Below are positions 35,571-46,245 of a stretch of 64,000 bases of DNA, piece by piece (the first letter of the stretch is position 1; each line of letters opens with the position of its first letter). Made by a program: the position numbers and the translations under genes. The stretch is from Pseudomonadota bacterium (GTDB lineage: Bacteria > Pseudomonadota > Alphaproteobacteria > GCA-2731375). A model generated the notes under the pieces. The model was not told the origin of the DNA. It searched no databases and was given only the letters and a program-made list of their open reading frames with translations. The DNA lies in contig JAQBYC010000003.1 in the NCBI GenBank assembly GCA_027623205.1, positions 1 to 64,000 on the forward strand. Direction: 5' to 3'.

Positions 35571-36884
35571 TCATACAAGCATCATTGCATCGGGTTGCAG
35601 AGGACGTGAGGGCGAAAACCACGTTGTAAAACGAATTTTGTGCGGCCAGTTCGGCACCAGATCATTGGGAGCCAGATTCAGATGGGGCACCGCCAGCACC
35701 TGATCACCATACCGTAAGGCCGGTAAACCAGGTCGGACGGGAGCTGGTGGCATGTATCGCGCCCGACCGCGAATTTGCCGCCAACCGTCCTGGCCCAATG
35801 CGCCGACCGATAACTGCGCCTGCACTTTTCCTGACAAAATCCATTCAAAGCGGTCCCAACGGCCGCTTTTTACCGTGCCCACCTTCACCGCGCCCGGCAG
35901 ACGGCCGGCTTCGCGGCAAATCAGCAGGCCATCGGGACCGGGCAGAATGCGGCTTCCCGCCAGGGTCCGCCCGCCCGCGAGCTTGTTCTGCATCAGGTCC
36001 TGACACAGCCGCCCCACACGGTCGCGGCGGGGACGATGAATGCCGCCTCCGATACAACCTAAAATATCGGCCAGAAGCGGTGCCAACAGGGCTTGGTTCT
36101 GCCCCAGGCAGAGCGCCGGATCGAACAGGCAAAAGCCGGCGGGATACAGACGCACGGTTCGGGCCGCCAAATCGGCCAAGGCGCCGCGCAGTTGCCGGCG
36201 TACGGTGGCGGCCTCACCGGCAAGTTCGAGCAGCTGCGCCGTGTTGCTCGTACGGCTGCTGCCCTTGGCAAGAAAGCGCCGGACCCGAACCCTGGCAAAG
36301 CGCTCTTCCTGGTTCGAAGGATCTTCCAGCCATGGCTGCCCGCGGGCCTCCAGGATTGCCGTTAGAACGGTCCTGCTCTGTCCCAGCAAGGGGCGCAGCA
36401 GGCGCACGTGGGGCAAGGCACGGACAACCGGCATGCCCGCCAGCCCCTCAATGCCGCTGCCGTGCTGTAAACGCAGCAGCAGGGTTTCCGCCTGATCGTC
36501 TCGGTGATGAGCCGTCAATAGATGCAAGACGCCCTGTCGGCGGCACCATTGCCCCAGCAGGTCATAACGGGCTTTGCGGGCCGCAGCCTGAATGCCGCTG
36601 TCTGGCTTTGCCCCGCGCCAGCGCAACGTTCGATGGGCAATGCCGTGTTCCAACAACCAGGCACGTACCTGGCGGGCTTCGGTCACCGCCGCTTGCCGCA
36701 GGCCATGATCGACAGTCAGGGCGGTGATGGCGCCGCCCTGTTGCCTAGCCCAGGCATGGGCCAACAAGGCCAAAGCCATGCTGTCGGCACCGCCCGACAC
36801 GGCGACTGCAAGGTCCGGCGCCTTTTCGAACGGCCCTAGCGGCCGCATCATAGCTGCGAATTGATGATTGCTGATGGCCGACAT
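35571..36884 (-). CDS. tilS: tRNA(Ile)-lysidine synthetase TilS
   Basis: A 437-residue enzyme that converts cytidine 34 of tRNA-Ile(CAU) to lysidine. The N-type PP-loop motif AVSGGADSMALALL (about residues 27-40) is the ATP pyrophosphatase signature; LTVDHGLR, LLTAHHRDDQAETLLLRL and VRALPHVRLLRPLL are further TilS motifs. The C-terminal region (about 270-437) is longer than average for alphaproteobacteria. A gap of 114 bases separates it from ftsH, room for a separate ftsH promoter. Essential gene in most bacteria. Confidence 0.95.
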   Translation of the reverse strand: MSAISNHQFAAMMRPLGPFEKAPDLAVAVSGGADSMALALLAHAWARQQGGAITALTVDHGLRQAAVTEARQVRAWLLEHGIAHRTLRWRGAKPDSGIQAAARKARYDLLGQWCRRQGVLHLLTAHHRDDQAETLLLRLQHGSGIEGLAGMPVVRALPHVRLLRPLLGQSRTVLTAILEARGQPWLEDPSNQEERFARVRVRRFLAKGSSRTSNTAQLLELAGEAATVRRQLRGALADLAARTVRLYPAGFCLFDPALCLGQNQALLAPLLADILGCIGGGIHRPRRDRVGRLCQDLMQNKLAGGRTLAGSRILPGPDGLLICREAGRLPGAVKVGTVKSGRWDRFEWILSGKVQAQLSVGALGQDGWRQIRGRARYMPPAPVRPGLPALRYGDQVLAVPHLNLAPNDLVPNWPHKIRFTTWFSPSRPLQPDAMMLV

Positions 36885-36946
36885 GGTTGGCTGAACCCTC
36901 GGAGCAGGCGGGTGGTCTGGCCACTCGACGAAAAAGGAAAAATTTT

Positions 36947-37891
36947 CTAGCCGCAGCTCCCTGCCGTCATTTCCTGCTGTAACCGCCTGCGCACCTGGGG
37001 CCGCAAGTTGGTGAAGAGTTTCGACATTTCCAAAAATGTAGCGCAGGCTTCTTCCTTTTGCCCCATTTTACCCAAAGTGATGCCAAGCTTCAGCATGGTA
37101 TCCGGTGCCTTGTTGCTCTTTGGATAACGCTGCATGCCGGTCAGAAAAGTCTGTGCGGCTTCGGTCAGTTTATTTTGCGTGTAATAGGTTTCACCCAGCC
37201 AGTATTGTGCGTTGCTGGCCAGGGCATTATCGGGATGTTGGGCAAGAAACTCCTTAAAGGCCGACTCCGCCTCACCCAGGCGCACGTTCAACAGCTGGGC
37301 ATAGGCATAGTTATAGCGTTCGGCGATCGTGCCTTCGGGCAGGACCGTCGGTGGTGCCAGCGGCGGCGCCTGGGCCGGGGCACTGTTTTCTTTCGCCTTG
37401 CCCGTGGTGCCGCCCGATACCGTAGTCGGACCCGAGGGCGCCGTTGATTGCGGGCCATGGGTCTGCCGACGTTCGATCTCGGTCAAACGGAAATCCACAT
37501 CCTTAATCAGGCCATCCAGCCGCTGCGTCATGGTTTGGATGCCATGGCGTACTTCTTCCAGTTGTCCGGTCAGGCGGCGCATTTCCGTTTCCAGATTGCT
37601 CATGCGGATTTCCGCATTTGCCAATTGACCGGAAGTTGGTGTGGCCGCGGTGCCTGTCGTGGCGCCCTGTTCCGGATTTCCGCGTCGCTCACCGCGGTAA
37701 TAATCCTTCTCCAGCGTGCGGAGATCACGCTGCAACCGTTCAATCCGTTGGGTCAAGGTTTGTATATCGGCGCTTTGCGCCGGCGCCGGCTTCGGCATGG
37801 CCAGCAGAGCCGCAAGCAACAGAGCCAACCCGACAGGCGCCAGCCAGGCGAAGGACTGACTGCAAATGAGAGCCTGGCGAACGCGTTGCAT
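36947..37891 (-). CDS. cpoB: Tol-Pal accessory protein CpoB (YbgF)
   Basis: A 314-residue periplasmic protein from the ATG at 37891. Signal peptide about residues 1-38 (hydrophobic GLALLLAALLAM core). A coiled coil follows (QTLTQRIERLQRDLRTLEKDY and LRRLTGQLEEVRHG-type heptads), a Thr/Pro-rich linker, then TPR repeats from about residue 190 (YNYAYAQLLNVRLGEAESAFKEFL, NAQYWLGETYYTQNKLTEAAQTFL, APDTMLKLGITLGKMGQKEEACATF). CpoB binds TolA and links envelope constriction to peptidoglycan synthesis. The position after pal is the usual one; a terminator after pal separates it transcriptionally. Confidence 0.93.
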   Translation of the reverse strand: MQRVRQALICSQSFAWLAPVGLALLLAALLAMPKPAPAQSADIQTLTQRIERLQRDLRTLEKDYYRGERRGNPEQGATTGTAATPTSGQLANAEIRMSNLETEMRRLTGQLEEVRHGIQTMTQRLDGLIKDVDFRLTEIERRQTHGPQSTAPSGPTTVSGGTTGKAKENSAPAQAPPLAPPTVLPEGTIAERYNYAYAQLLNVRLGEAESAFKEFLAQHPDNALASNAQYWLGETYYTQNKLTEAAQTFLTGMQRYPKSNKAPDTMLKLGITLGKMGQKEEACATFLEMSKLFTNLRPQVRRRLQQEMTAGSCG

Positions 37892-38025
37892 TGATCCATA
37901 CTCCGGCCGTCCATGCCGACATACAGGATTGTATGCTCGGGGATGAGTACCATACCGGCTTTTAGCGTCGGAATGTGGCAAAATTATAACCATCGGTGGA
38001 ACCTATCGGTCCGCTTTGCCACGAC

Positions 38026-38080
38026 AAAAAAATCCGGACCGTCCCGATCACCATGCTGGTTTGAATGGCGCGGTCCGGGA
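38026..38080 (-). terminator. Rho-independent terminator after pal
   Basis: On the minus strand CCGGACCG (about 38078-38071) pairs with CGGTCCGG (38041-38034) and is followed by A then seven T residues (the A-run 38026-38032 on the plus strand). It lies about 40 bases after the pal stop and upstream of cpoB, which should therefore have its own promoter or rely on readthrough. Confidence 0.8.
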
Positions 38081-38121
38081 AGCCTTTTAACATCCCTGAA
38101 TGAGTAGGCGTACTGCGAGCG

Positions 38122-38658
38122 CTAATTGACCAGCAGCATATCGCGCCGGTTTTGTGCCCAGCAGGCTTCATTGCTGCTAACACAGAGCGGCCGTTCCTTG
38201 CCGTAGGAAATCGTTGCGATACGATCGGCATTGATGCCCAGGGCGATCAGGTATTTGCGCGCCGAATCCGCGCGCCGTTCGCCTAGGCCAAGGTTATACT
38301 CCCGCGTGCCCCGCTCATCGGCATGACCTTCGATGGTAACCGTCACTGCCGGATATTGCTGTAACCAGTCAGCCCAGCGTTCAACGATCCGCCGGTCTCC
38401 GGTGCGTAAATTGGATTTGTCGTAGTCAAATTGAATTTGACCGCCAACGTTGAGCACCAGATCCTCCTGTGAACCGGGGATCACCTTGCTCTCCATCGCG
38501 GCTTTGGGTTCGGCCTTGGTCATCGCTGTTGTTGATTGTTTGGCGCTTCCCGTGCCCGATGCATCGGCTTTTTCCTCAACCGGTGTTTCACATGCCGCGA
38601 CCAACAGCATGGTCGCCGCTAGACACGCCGCCTTTAACGCAAATTTCTTAAAGACCAT
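38122..38658 (-). CDS. pal: Peptidoglycan-associated lipoprotein Pal
   Basis: A 178-residue outer-membrane lipoprotein. Signal peptide ends in the lipobox LVAAC (Cys about residue 23). A flexible linker leads to the OmpA-like peptidoglycan-binding domain (about 70-178): IQFDYDKSNLR, VTIEGHADERGTREYNLGLGERRA, and the diaminopimelate-binding Asp/Arg in those motifs. Pal anchors the outer membrane to the wall and is released by TolB under Tol energisation. It is separated from tolB by an AT-rich gap of about 346 bases. Confidence 0.97.
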   Translation of the reverse strand: MVFKKFALKAACLAATMLLVAACETPVEEKADASGTGSAKQSTTAMTKAEPKAAMESKVIPGSQEDLVLNVGGQIQFDYDKSNLRTGDRRIVERWADWLQQYPAVTVTIEGHADERGTREYNLGLGERRADSARKYLIALGINADRIATISYGKERPLCVSSNEACWAQNRRDMLLVN

Positions 38659-39004
38659 TAGAGACCACTCCTCATTCCCTTATTTCGGCGTTCAGATATT
38701 CCGGTGTTCACGGCAAGTTTCGCCAATTATTACCGCCAACATTGTCTTGTTTTTCTAATATAATAACGCTTCGAAAGCAGTACAGGTATTTGCATACAAC
38801 CTGCAACCGTCAAAATTTCAATCAACGACGCTGGAGCCAGACATACATGGGCAGCATTAGTTTAACAACAGGCTAACAGCAAAGAATTCCACATCATAAT
38901 CCAACCTATCATATTGTCCGGCGAGGCCAAAAAACTAAACGTATTGTGTATTCCAACGATGTAGTCCCCAGATAAACTCCAGAGTTGACATTAACCATGA
39001 TCCA
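38659..39004. other. AT-rich gap between tolB and pal
   Basis: About 346 bases markedly richer in A+T than the surroundings, without a credible reading frame. Minus-strand TTGACG (38814-38809) and a TATTATAT stretch (about 38764-38757) could be promoter parts for pal, but spacing does not give a convincing pair. A pal-specific promoter here is likely by position. No known structured RNA was recognised. Confidence 0.45.
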
Positions 39005-40363
39005 TTAACGATTCAAGGGGCTTAGAGGCGACCAAGCTGGGTCCGATGCATCGATCGGGGTGATCATTTCGCGTTCATTGTACCCTGTTAGGTCAACCGA
39101 CCACAGGCGAGTGCGTCCAGAGTCCTTGCCATTGCGCGCCGGTTTTTGGCGGAAAAACATCAAAACTCGGCCATTCGGGGCCCAGGTCGGGCCTTCGTCC
39201 AGGAAACTTTCAGAAAGCAGTCTCTCGCCGCTGCCGTCGGATCGCATCACTCCGATGAAAAATTTTCCCTGGTGCATTTTAGTGAACGCGATCAAATCAC
39301 CGCGCGGGGACCAGACTGGCGTAGCATAACGTCCGTCGCCGAAAGAGATGCGTTTTACCTCTGCGCTGTCCGCCTTCATCAGGTAAAGTTGCTGGCTACC
39401 ACCACGGTCCGAATTGAAAACCACGTATTTACCGTCCGGCGAGTAGCAGGGCGAAGTATCGATCGCGGGGCCATGGGTCAATTGACTGATCACCCGCGTG
39501 CGTAGATCCATGGCAAAGATATTGGATTTGCCGCTCTGCGCCATGCTCATAATCACCCGGTTGCCGTCGGGCGAGAAGCGCGGCGCATAGGTCATTCCCG
39601 GAAACTCGCCCAAGATCTCCTGCCGCCCAGTGTCAATGTTGTAGAGATAGACCCGCGGCATGTCGCGGTAATAGGACAGGTAAGTAATTTCCTGGCGCGA
39701 GGGAGAAAACCGGGGGGTCAGCACGAGGTAGCTGCCATCGGTCAAAAACCGGTGGCCATCGCCGTCTTGATCCATTATGGCAAGGCGTTTGATGCGTCGA
39801 TCCCGGGATCCGGTTTCCGCCACATAAACCACCCGCGTATCGAAATAACCCTCTTCGCCGGTTAGACGTTTATAAATAGCATCGGAAATGACATGGGCGA
39901 TGCGCCGCCAGTTGCCCGGCGTACTGAAATACACCAGACCGGTCATCTGACTGCCTGACAGCACGTCCCAAAGGCGAAACTCCACCCGCAACCGGCCATC
40001 GTTTTCCACCGCCACCTTGCCCGAAACCAGGGCTTGGGCGTTTAAAACCCGCCAATCGGCGAACCGGGGTCGGGCCTGCAACGATTCCGGGTTTTGAATG
40101 AAGGATTTCGGGTCCAGGGGCCGAAACAGGCCCGATCTGTCCAAATTGGCGGTGATGACCTGCGCCATGCGTTTGCCCTGGTCCGCGACAGCCGCGCCGG
40201 CGCCGTAGAAGTCAGGGATCGCCACCGGCATGGGGTCCACATTTCCTTGGGTAATATCGATTTCCAATGCTGCACGGGCCGACCGCGGCGCCAGTGCCCA
40301 GCATGGCAGGATCAAAAGCAGACCAATGGTGAAAATCTGTCTGGTTGTAGGGATGCTCCACAT
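39005..40363 (-). CDS. tolB: Tol-Pal system translocation protein TolB
   Basis: A 452-residue periplasmic protein with a signal peptide (hydrophobic core about 9-24, cleavage after SARA near 31). The N-terminal domain ([27 protein letters not shown]) is followed by a six-bladed beta-propeller with TolB repeats, visible as [38 protein letters not shown] and [15 protein letters not shown]. The propeller binds Pal; the N-terminus contacts TolA. It is 30 bases downstream of tolA in the minus-strand tol operon. Confidence 0.97.
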   Translation of the reverse strand: MWSIPTTRQIFTIGLLLILPCWALAPRSARAALEIDITQGNVDPMPVAIPDFYGAGAAVADQGKRMAQVITANLDRSGLFRPLDPKSFIQNPESLQARPRFADWRVLNAQALVSGKVAVENDGRLRVEFRLWDVLSGSQMTGLVYFSTPGNWRRIAHVISDAIYKRLTGEEGYFDTRVVYVAETGSRDRRIKRLAIMDQDGDGHRFLTDGSYLVLTPRFSPSRQEITYLSYYRDMPRVYLYNIDTGRQEILGEFPGMTYAPRFSPDGNRVIMSMAQSGKSNIFAMDLRTRVISQLTHGPAIDTSPCYSPDGKYVVFNSDRGGSQQLYLMKADSAEVKRISFGDGRYATPVWSPRGDLIAFTKMHQGKFFIGVMRSDGSGERLLSESFLDEGPTWAPNGRVLMFFRQKPARNGKDSGRTRLWSVDLTGYNEREMITPIDASDPAWSPLSPLNR

Positions 40364-40393
40364 GGCTATTTGCTTCCTAGTTGCTTTACCACC

Positions 40394-41323
40394 TCAACCG
40401 CCCAGCATTTCGCGGGGATTGAAGGTCAAGGTTATCTCGCGCCAGTTCGAATATTTTTCTGCTGGCAGGTTTCTCAGCGGCTGGCATTTCAATACGGCGC
40501 GCCGGGCGCTCTCCGCCGCCGTTCGATAGAAGGGATCGCCGGACTGATTGCTGCCCACGATTTCGGGTGCCTTGGACAATGAGCCGTCCGTATTCAAGAA
40601 GATCTTGATGCGGACGACCAGATTCTCTGCGTCCCGGGCACCGGCTGGAATAGACCAGCATTTCTCGATCTGATGGCGGATGGCGTCGACCTCGCTCATG
40701 GTCATGGGCTGCGCCCGAGCTACCGGTTCGGGAGCACGCGCCTTGCTTGGCGGCGGTTTGGCCGCCTTGGATTTGGCGGCCTGATCCCGCGGCTCGGCCG
40801 GTTGCTCCTTTTGGTCTTTGTCCAGCAATGCGGCAATGCGGTCGGCGCTGAATTGCCGGCGCGCGCGTTTCGGCCTGGCGCGCGGGCGAGGCAAAGTACG
40901 GAACGCCTCCGGCGGCTCCGCCGAGGCCAGCTTGAGGGGTATAGTGGGTTTTTCGACAGGCCTTTTTGTAAATTTTGGCTCGGGTAGCGGTACCGTCGTT
41001 TCTTTGGGTTTCACGGGTTCCGGCAGCGGCGGCGGCGGCGGTGCTTCCACCTTCTTGGCGGGTTCCGGCGGCAGCGCCTTTTCCACGGGGGGCTCCGGTT
41101 TCGGCTGTTCGGCGGCTTTTAATTCCGGTGCCGCCGGCGGCGGTTTCTCGGCTTTTGGCTCGGGCGGCTTTTGGGTGACCGTTCGTTCCGCCACGGTTAC
41201 CAGTTCGACAATAATTGGCTGTTCCATCACCTGGGGCGGGGTCAATAGATCGGGCAGACCAAAGAAGGCCGCCGCAACCACCGCCGCATGCAGTAAGGTC
41301 GATATGGCTATCCCATTGCGCAA
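40394..41323 (-). CDS. tolA: Cell envelope integrity protein TolA (TonB-like)
   Basis: A 309-residue protein. A single N-terminal TM (ISTLLHAAVVAAAFFGLP, with the SxxxH-type Ser/His pair that contacts TolQR), a long Pro/Lys/Glu-rich periplasmic arm (about residues 50-200) and a C-terminal TolA/TonB domain (HQIEKCWSIPAGARDAENLVVRIKI, KCQPLRNLPAEKYSNW). It transduces proton-motive force from TolQR to TolB-Pal. The repetitive proline codons also create a long spurious frame in another register, which I ignore. It follows tolR by 16 bases. Confidence 0.93.
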   Translation of the reverse strand: MRNGIAISTLLHAAVVAAAFFGLPDLLTPPQVMEQPIIVELVTVAERTVTQKPPEPKAEKPPPAAPELKAAEQPKPEPPVEKALPPEPAKKVEAPPPPPLPEPVKPKETTVPLPEPKFTKRPVEKPTIPLKLASAEPPEAFRTLPRPRARPKRARRQFSADRIAALLDKDQKEQPAEPRDQAAKSKAAKPPPSKARAPEPVARAQPMTMSEVDAIRHQIEKCWSIPAGARDAENLVVRIKIFLNTDGSLSKAPEIVGSNQSGDPFYRTAAESARRAVLKCQPLRNLPAEKYSNWREITLTFNPREMLGG

Positions 41324-41339
41324 TGCCTGGCACCAATAC

Positions 41340-41810
41340 CTATTTCGCCCCAGGGGCGTACTTGCGGGCTATTGTGCCCTGCGGGACTTCGGTGACCAAC
41401 GCCACCTTGTTGAACCCTGCCGAATTGAGGCTGCCCATAACCGCCATCACCGCGCCGTAATCGACCAAGCGGTCACCCCGCACGAAGATCCGGCGCGCGG
41501 TCTGATTTTCCGCAATTGCCAGCAGCCGGGCCACCAATTCCGCCAGCTTCACTGGCGTCTCCTGCAAGAAAATCTCGCCCTTGGCGTTGATCGAGACAGT
41601 CAACGGTTCCTCATTACCCTCCAGGTTGGCCGCCGAGGTCTTGGGCAGGTCGATGGGCACGCCCACGGTCAGTAGTGGAGCGGTGACCATGAAGACGATC
41701 AACAACACCAACATCACGTCTACGAATGGTGTTACATTAATTTCCGACATGGCGCCGTAGCGACCGGGCCGGCGGCCCGATCGCGATGAACTTTGGACGG
41801 ATCCGGCCAT
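41340..41810 (-). CDS. tolR: TolR biopolymer transport protein
   Basis: A 156-residue ExbD/TolR protein: a cytoplasmic N-terminus, one TM (MLVLLIVFMVTAPLLTV, about residues 33-50) preceded by the conserved INVTPFVDVMLV with the proton-conducting Asp, then a periplasmic domain with QETPVKLAELVARL and FVRGDRLVDYGAVMAVM. Works with TolQ as the ion channel that energises TolA. The start is 5 bases after tolQ stop. Confidence 0.96.
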   Translation of the reverse strand: MAGSVQSSSRSGRRPGRYGAMSEINVTPFVDVMLVLLIVFMVTAPLLTVGVPIDLPKTSAANLEGNEEPLTVSINAKGEIFLQETPVKLAELVARLLAIAENQTARRIFVRGDRLVDYGAVMAVMGSLNSAGFNKVALVTEVPQGTIARKYAPGAK

Positions 41811-41815
41811 TGGCG

Positions 41816-42550
<735 letters not shown>

Positions 42551-42561
42551 TCATCTGCTTT

Positions 42562-42975
42562 CTAATCTCGGCGAACAATATCTGATAACGCGGCACGCAC
42601 CGCCGCCGGCAGGCGTCGGGGCCGGCCTGTGGGGCCGATACAGGCAAGCCGCACCTTGGCGCGCACCAGAGCCTCTTCGCCGCGGTGGATGTCCTGATCC
42701 ATATCCATGCTGGCCCCGCCTAAGTTTTTAATTTGGGTCCGCACCTGGATCTTGTCATCCAGGCGGGCGGGTTGCAGATAGTCGATCTCGCAGCGCCGTA
42801 CAGGAAAGACGATGCCCTCGCTGTACAGTAGCGCCGCCTGGTCGATCCCGGCCGCGCGCACCAGATCGCTGCGCGCGCGCTCCAGGAAACGCAGGTAATT
42901 GGCGTAATAGACGATCCCGGCCGCATCGGTGTCTTCCCAATAGACCTGGACCGGAAATCGGTGTGGTTCAGGCAT
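42562..42975 (-). CDS. ybgC: Tol-Pal-associated acyl-CoA thioesterase YbgC
   Basis: A 137-residue hotdog thioesterase. The active-site motif YWEDTDAAGIVYYANYLRFLERAR (Asp in EDTDAAG) is diagnostic for YbgC, which hydrolyses short acyl-CoA or acyl-ACP and interacts with lipid-synthesis enzymes. I start it at 42975 (MPEPHRFPVQVYWED), which matches the usual length near 134; in-frame ATGs at 43017 and 43005 lie inside the ruvB 3' end. First gene of the tol block, directly following ruvB. Confidence 0.92.
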   Translation of the reverse strand: MPEPHRFPVQVYWEDTDAAGIVYYANYLRFLERARSDLVRAAGIDQAALLYSEGIVFPVRRCEIDYLQPARLDDKIQVRTQIKNLGGASMDMDQDIHRGEEALVRAKVRLACIGPTGRPRRLPAAVRAALSDIVRRD

Positions 42976-42997
42976 CGTCCGCCCCGCTTCGGTGTCG

Positions 42998-44098
42998 TTA
43001 CCCATAATCTTCGCCATTATTTCCGGCAGAAGCCAAAGGCAACAATTCGATCTGCGTCTGGTTCGGTTCGGGCATCGTCAGGCCCAAGTGTTCGTAGCCG
43101 AACCGAGTTAGGACCCGGCCCCGCGGGGTGCGTTGCAATAAAGCCTGTTGAATCAGGTAAGGTTCGATAATGTCTTCGATCGCATCGCGTTGCTCGGACA
43201 GCGACGCGGCCATGGTTTCCACGCCGACCGGGCCGCCTTCAAAATCCCGGGCGATACAGTTGAGATAGCGACGATCCATGGCGTCCAGGCCGCGCTGATC
43301 GACTTCCAGGCGGTTCAGCGCAGCATCCGCTTTCACGGCATCGATCCGGTCAGCGCCGGCCACGGTGGCAAAATCCCGTACCCGGCGCAACAGCCGCACG
43401 GCGACGCGCGGCGTGCCGCGCGAACGCTTGGCGATCTCCAAAGCGCCATCTTTCGTCAGGTTCAAGTCCAACAAACCGGCGGCACGGGTGACGATCTGTT
43501 CCAGTTCCGCCACCTCGTAAAATTGCAGGCGGATGGGAATGCCAAAGCGTTCTCGCAGGGGATTGGTGATCAAGCCAGAGCGGGTTGTCGCACCGATCAG
43601 GGTAAAGGGCGGTAAATCTATCCGCACGGTGCGGGCCGCCGGCCCTTCGCCGATCACCAGATCCAATTGAAAATCCTCCATTGCCGGGTAGAGCACTTCC
43701 TCGACCACCGGGCTCAAACGATGGATCTCGTCAATAAACAGCACATCATGGGCTTCCAGATGGGTCAGGATGGCGGCCAGATCGCCCGCCTTGGCAATGA
43801 CCGGGCCAGAGGTCGCGCGGAAAGACACACCCAGTTCTCGGGCAACAATCTGGGCCAGGGTGGTCTTGCCCAATCCGGGCGGACCATGAAACAGCACATG
43901 GTCCAGGGCCTCGCCGCGCTGCCGGGCCGCCTCTATGTATATGCGCAGGTTTTCTTTTTCCGCGCGCTGGCCGACAAATTCGTCCAGACCCTGCGGGCGC
44001 AGCCCCACATCGGGACCGTCTTCGCGTGTTGATTGGCCCGCAACAAGGCGTTCGGCTGTATCTGCATCGCTCATGGTCTCGCCCATCGTATCGCTCAT
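42998..44098 (-). CDS. ruvB: Holliday junction helicase RuvB
   Basis: A 366-residue AAA+ motor for branch migration. Motifs: [12 protein letters not shown] near residue 35, Walker [13 protein letters not shown], Walker [12 protein letters not shown], sensor 1 [11 protein letters not shown], arginine finger region LRERFGI, and the C-terminal winged helix ending in [16 protein letters not shown]. The start overlaps the end of ruvA by 4 bases. The N-terminal 25 residues are variable. Confidence 0.97.
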   Translation of the reverse strand: MSDTMGETMSDADTAERLVAGQSTREDGPDVGLRPQGLDEFVGQRAEKENLRIYIEAARQRGEALDHVLFHGPPGLGKTTLAQIVARELGVSFRATSGPVIAKAGDLAAILTHLEAHDVLFIDEIHRLSPVVEEVLYPAMEDFQLDLVIGEGPAARTVRIDLPPFTLIGATTRSGLITNPLRERFGIPIRLQFYEVAELEQIVTRAAGLLDLNLTKDGALEIAKRSRGTPRVAVRLLRRVRDFATVAGADRIDAVKADAALNRLEVDQRGLDAMDRRYLNCIARDFEGGPVGVETMAASLSEQRDAIEDIIEPYLIQQALLQRTPRGRVLTRFGYEHLGLTMPEPNQTQIELLPLASAGNNGEDYG

Positions 44099-44706
44099 GG
44101 CGCCAAATGCCTCAGACTATCGCGGATCAGCGTTTGCAACTCCGCCCCCTCGCCCAGTCCCGCCGCAGCCGTTTGCACCGCGCGATGGGCCTCGGCCGGG
44201 CGATAGCCCAGATTGACAAGTGCCGATATGGCATCGACCGCAGGTCCCTGGCTGGCGGCTCCAGGCGCCGCAAAAGATAACGCTGCGCCAGGACCCAGGG
44301 CCAGATTGCCCACTTTGTCTTTCAGTTCCGTTACGATACGGCCGCCTAATTTCGCCCCGACACCGGGCCCGCGGGTCAGCATCGCCTTGTCCTGGGCCAA
44401 AACGGCCTGGGTCAATTCACTTGGCGCCAGGGCGGACAAAATGCCCAACGCGACCTTCGCGCCCACGCCCTGAACCCCCAACAGCAGCTTGAACCAATCC
44501 CGCTCGTCGCTCCCCGCGAAGCCATAAAGATGGATATGGTCCTCGCGCACGTGGGTTTCGATCAACAACGACACCACCGCGCCCGGCGGGCCAAGATTGG
44601 CAAGGGTGCGACCGGAACAAAAAACCAAATAACCAACTCCGCCCACGTCAATGACGCAGCTATTGTCGCTGCTTTCATCAAGGCGGCCGGACAATTTGGC
44701 GATCAT
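44095..44706 (-). CDS. ruvA: Holliday junction DNA-binding protein RuvA
   Basis: A 203-residue protein. The N-terminal OB domain ([11 protein letters not shown]...[28 protein letters not shown]) is followed by helix-hairpin-helix repeats ([20 protein letters not shown] and [18 protein letters not shown]) and a flexible linker to the RuvB-binding C-terminal domain ([19 protein letters not shown]). It tetramerises on four-way junctions and loads RuvB. Coupled to ruvC and ruvB by 4-base overlaps. Confidence 0.96.
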   Translation of the reverse strand: MIAKLSGRLDESSDNSCVIDVGGVGYLVFCSGRTLANLGPPGAVVSLLIETHVREDHIHLYGFAGSDERDWFKLLLGVQGVGAKVALGILSALAPSELTQAVLAQDKAMLTRGPGVGAKLGGRIVTELKDKVGNLALGPGAALSFAAPGAASQGPAVDAISALVNLGYRPAEAHRAVQTAAAGLGEGAELQTLIRDSLRHLAP

Positions 44707-45257
44707 GGTCCCATGCTCCGCCTCAGCCTGGTGTTGTTCCCAGCCGTTTTCATTTCCGCGCTGACGTCCGCCGCCGCGATGATTTGCCGGTTGCGCCGCA
44801 AATGAGCATGACAGATGGCCACAGCCAAAGCATCGGCTGCATCACCACTTACCGGGCCGGCGTTGGGCAACAGCGTGGTCACCATCATGGCTACTTGGGC
44901 CTTTTGCGCGTGACCCGTGCCGACCACGGATTTTTTGATCAGGTTGGGGGAATATTCCGCCACCGGAATACCGGCCATGGCCGGGGCCAATAGCAAAACC
45001 CCACGGGCCTGACCTAGCTTCAGGGTCGAGGAAGGGTTCTTATTGACGAAGGTTTCCTCCACCGCCGCTTCCACCGGCTGCCATTGCACAAGCAAATCGC
45101 CCAGGGCCAGATACAATTGACGCAAGCGCTCGGCCAAGGGCAGGTTCGGGTCCGAGACAATGACCCCATGGCCCAGATGGCTCAACCGGCTGCCTGCCAT
45201 CGCCAGCACACCCCATCCGGTGCGTTGCAGGCCGGGGTCTATACCAATCAGGCGCAT
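44703..45257 (-). CDS. ruvC: Holliday junction resolvase RuvC
   Basis: A 184-residue RNase H-fold endonuclease that cuts Holliday junctions. Catalytic acidic residues are in RLIGIDPGLQRTGWGVL (Asp7), AAVEETFVNKN (Glu) and the C-terminal GDAADALAVAICHAH (two Asp). The central YSPNLIKKSVVGTGHAQKAQV segment is also typical. It is 11 bases downstream of yebC and overlaps ruvA by 4 bases: yebC-ruvC-ruvA-ruvB. Confidence 0.97.
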   Translation of the reverse strand: MRLIGIDPGLQRTGWGVLAMAGSRLSHLGHGVIVSDPNLPLAERLRQLYLALGDLLVQWQPVEAAVEETFVNKNPSSTLKLGQARGVLLLAPAMAGIPVAEYSPNLIKKSVVGTGHAQKAQVAMMVTTLLPNAGPVSGDAADALAVAICHAHLRRNRQIIAAADVSAEMKTAGNNTRLRRSMGP

Positions 45258-45268
45258 GCGGGGGTCAC

Positions 45269-46018
45269 CTAGCTATCAAGCTTTTGCAGTATTGCGTCGG
45301 ATACTTCGAAATTTGCCGAGACCTGCTGCACATCGTCGCTATCGTCAAGGGCCTCCAACAACTTGAACAGGGCCAATGCACCTTTCTCATCCAGGGGTAT
45401 GGTGATTTGCGGGCGCCAATTCAGGCGGGCTGCCTTGGGGTCGCCAAATCGATCTTCCAGGGTCTTGGCGACCTCGTGCAGATCTTCCAGGGCGCATATG
45501 ATGTCGTGGCCGTCTTCATGACTTTCCACATCGTTGGCCCCGGCCTCAACCGCCGCCTCGAACATGGCATCGTTATCGGCCACCTCCGCCCCGTATTCGA
45601 TCATTCCGACCCGGTCGAACTGGTAGGCAACGCTGCCTGTTTCACCCAGATTACCGCCGAATTTACTGAAGGCGGCGCGCACTTCCGAGGCGGTGCGGTT
45701 GCGGTTGTCGGTCAATGCCTCGACAATCAGACAAACTCCGCCCGGACCGAAGCCTTCGTAACGGATCTCTTCATAATTGTCGCCTTCACCTGACTGGCTG
45801 GCCCGCTTAACCGCGCGGTCAACATTATCCTTGGGCATGTTCGCGGCCCGCGCCGCCTGGATCGCGGAACGCAGGCGCGGGTTCATCTCCGGATCCGGCA
45901 GGCCGGTGCGGGCGGCCACGGTAATCTCGCGGATCAGCCGGGTAAAAATTTTTGACCGTTTGGCGTCCTGGGCACCTTTGCGGTGCATAATATTTTTGAA
46001 TTGTGAATGGCCTGCCAT
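45269..46018 (-). CDS. yebC: YebC/PmpR family protein
   Basis: A 249-residue three-domain protein starting [21 protein letters not shown], the universal family N-terminus, and including [38 protein letters not shown] and the acidic C-terminal [19 protein letters not shown]. Long annotated as a transcription regulator (PmpR), it has more recently been linked to resolving ribosome stalling on difficult peptides. It heads the minus-strand array and precedes ruvC, the conserved arrangement. Confidence 0.96.
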   Translation of the reverse strand: MAGHSQFKNIMHRKGAQDAKRSKIFTRLIREITVAARTGLPDPEMNPRLRSAIQAARAANMPKDNVDRAVKRASQSGEGDNYEEIRYEGFGPGGVCLIVEALTDNRNRTASEVRAAFSKFGGNLGETGSVAYQFDRVGMIEYGAEVADNDAMFEAAVEAGANDVESHEDGHDIICALEDLHEVAKTLEDRFGDPKAARLNWRPQITIPLDEKGALALFKLLEALDDSDDVQQVSANFEVSDAILQKLDS

Positions 46019-46245
46019 GCTCTTCCGATCACCCTATCTATGCGTGCCACTCGCCTTGGACGCCCCCAGCGCATCTCAAGGCGCAACAACCATTCCAATA
46101 TTTACCAGATATTGTGGTCACGCGCAGCACATACCCATAAAAGCCCAATATGGCAACAATGGGGCGACACGCCGACAACGACTAAATAGGCTGCAATACG
46201 TAAGATATTTTTAAGAGTGTGCGGGCAGAATGGTGAGACGCAATT

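Noticed and set aside
40386-41336. Minus-strand ORF of 316 codons overlapping tolA in another frame
   Set aside because: Caused by the repetitive proline/lysine codons of the TolA arm; the TolA frame has the TM and C-terminal domain.
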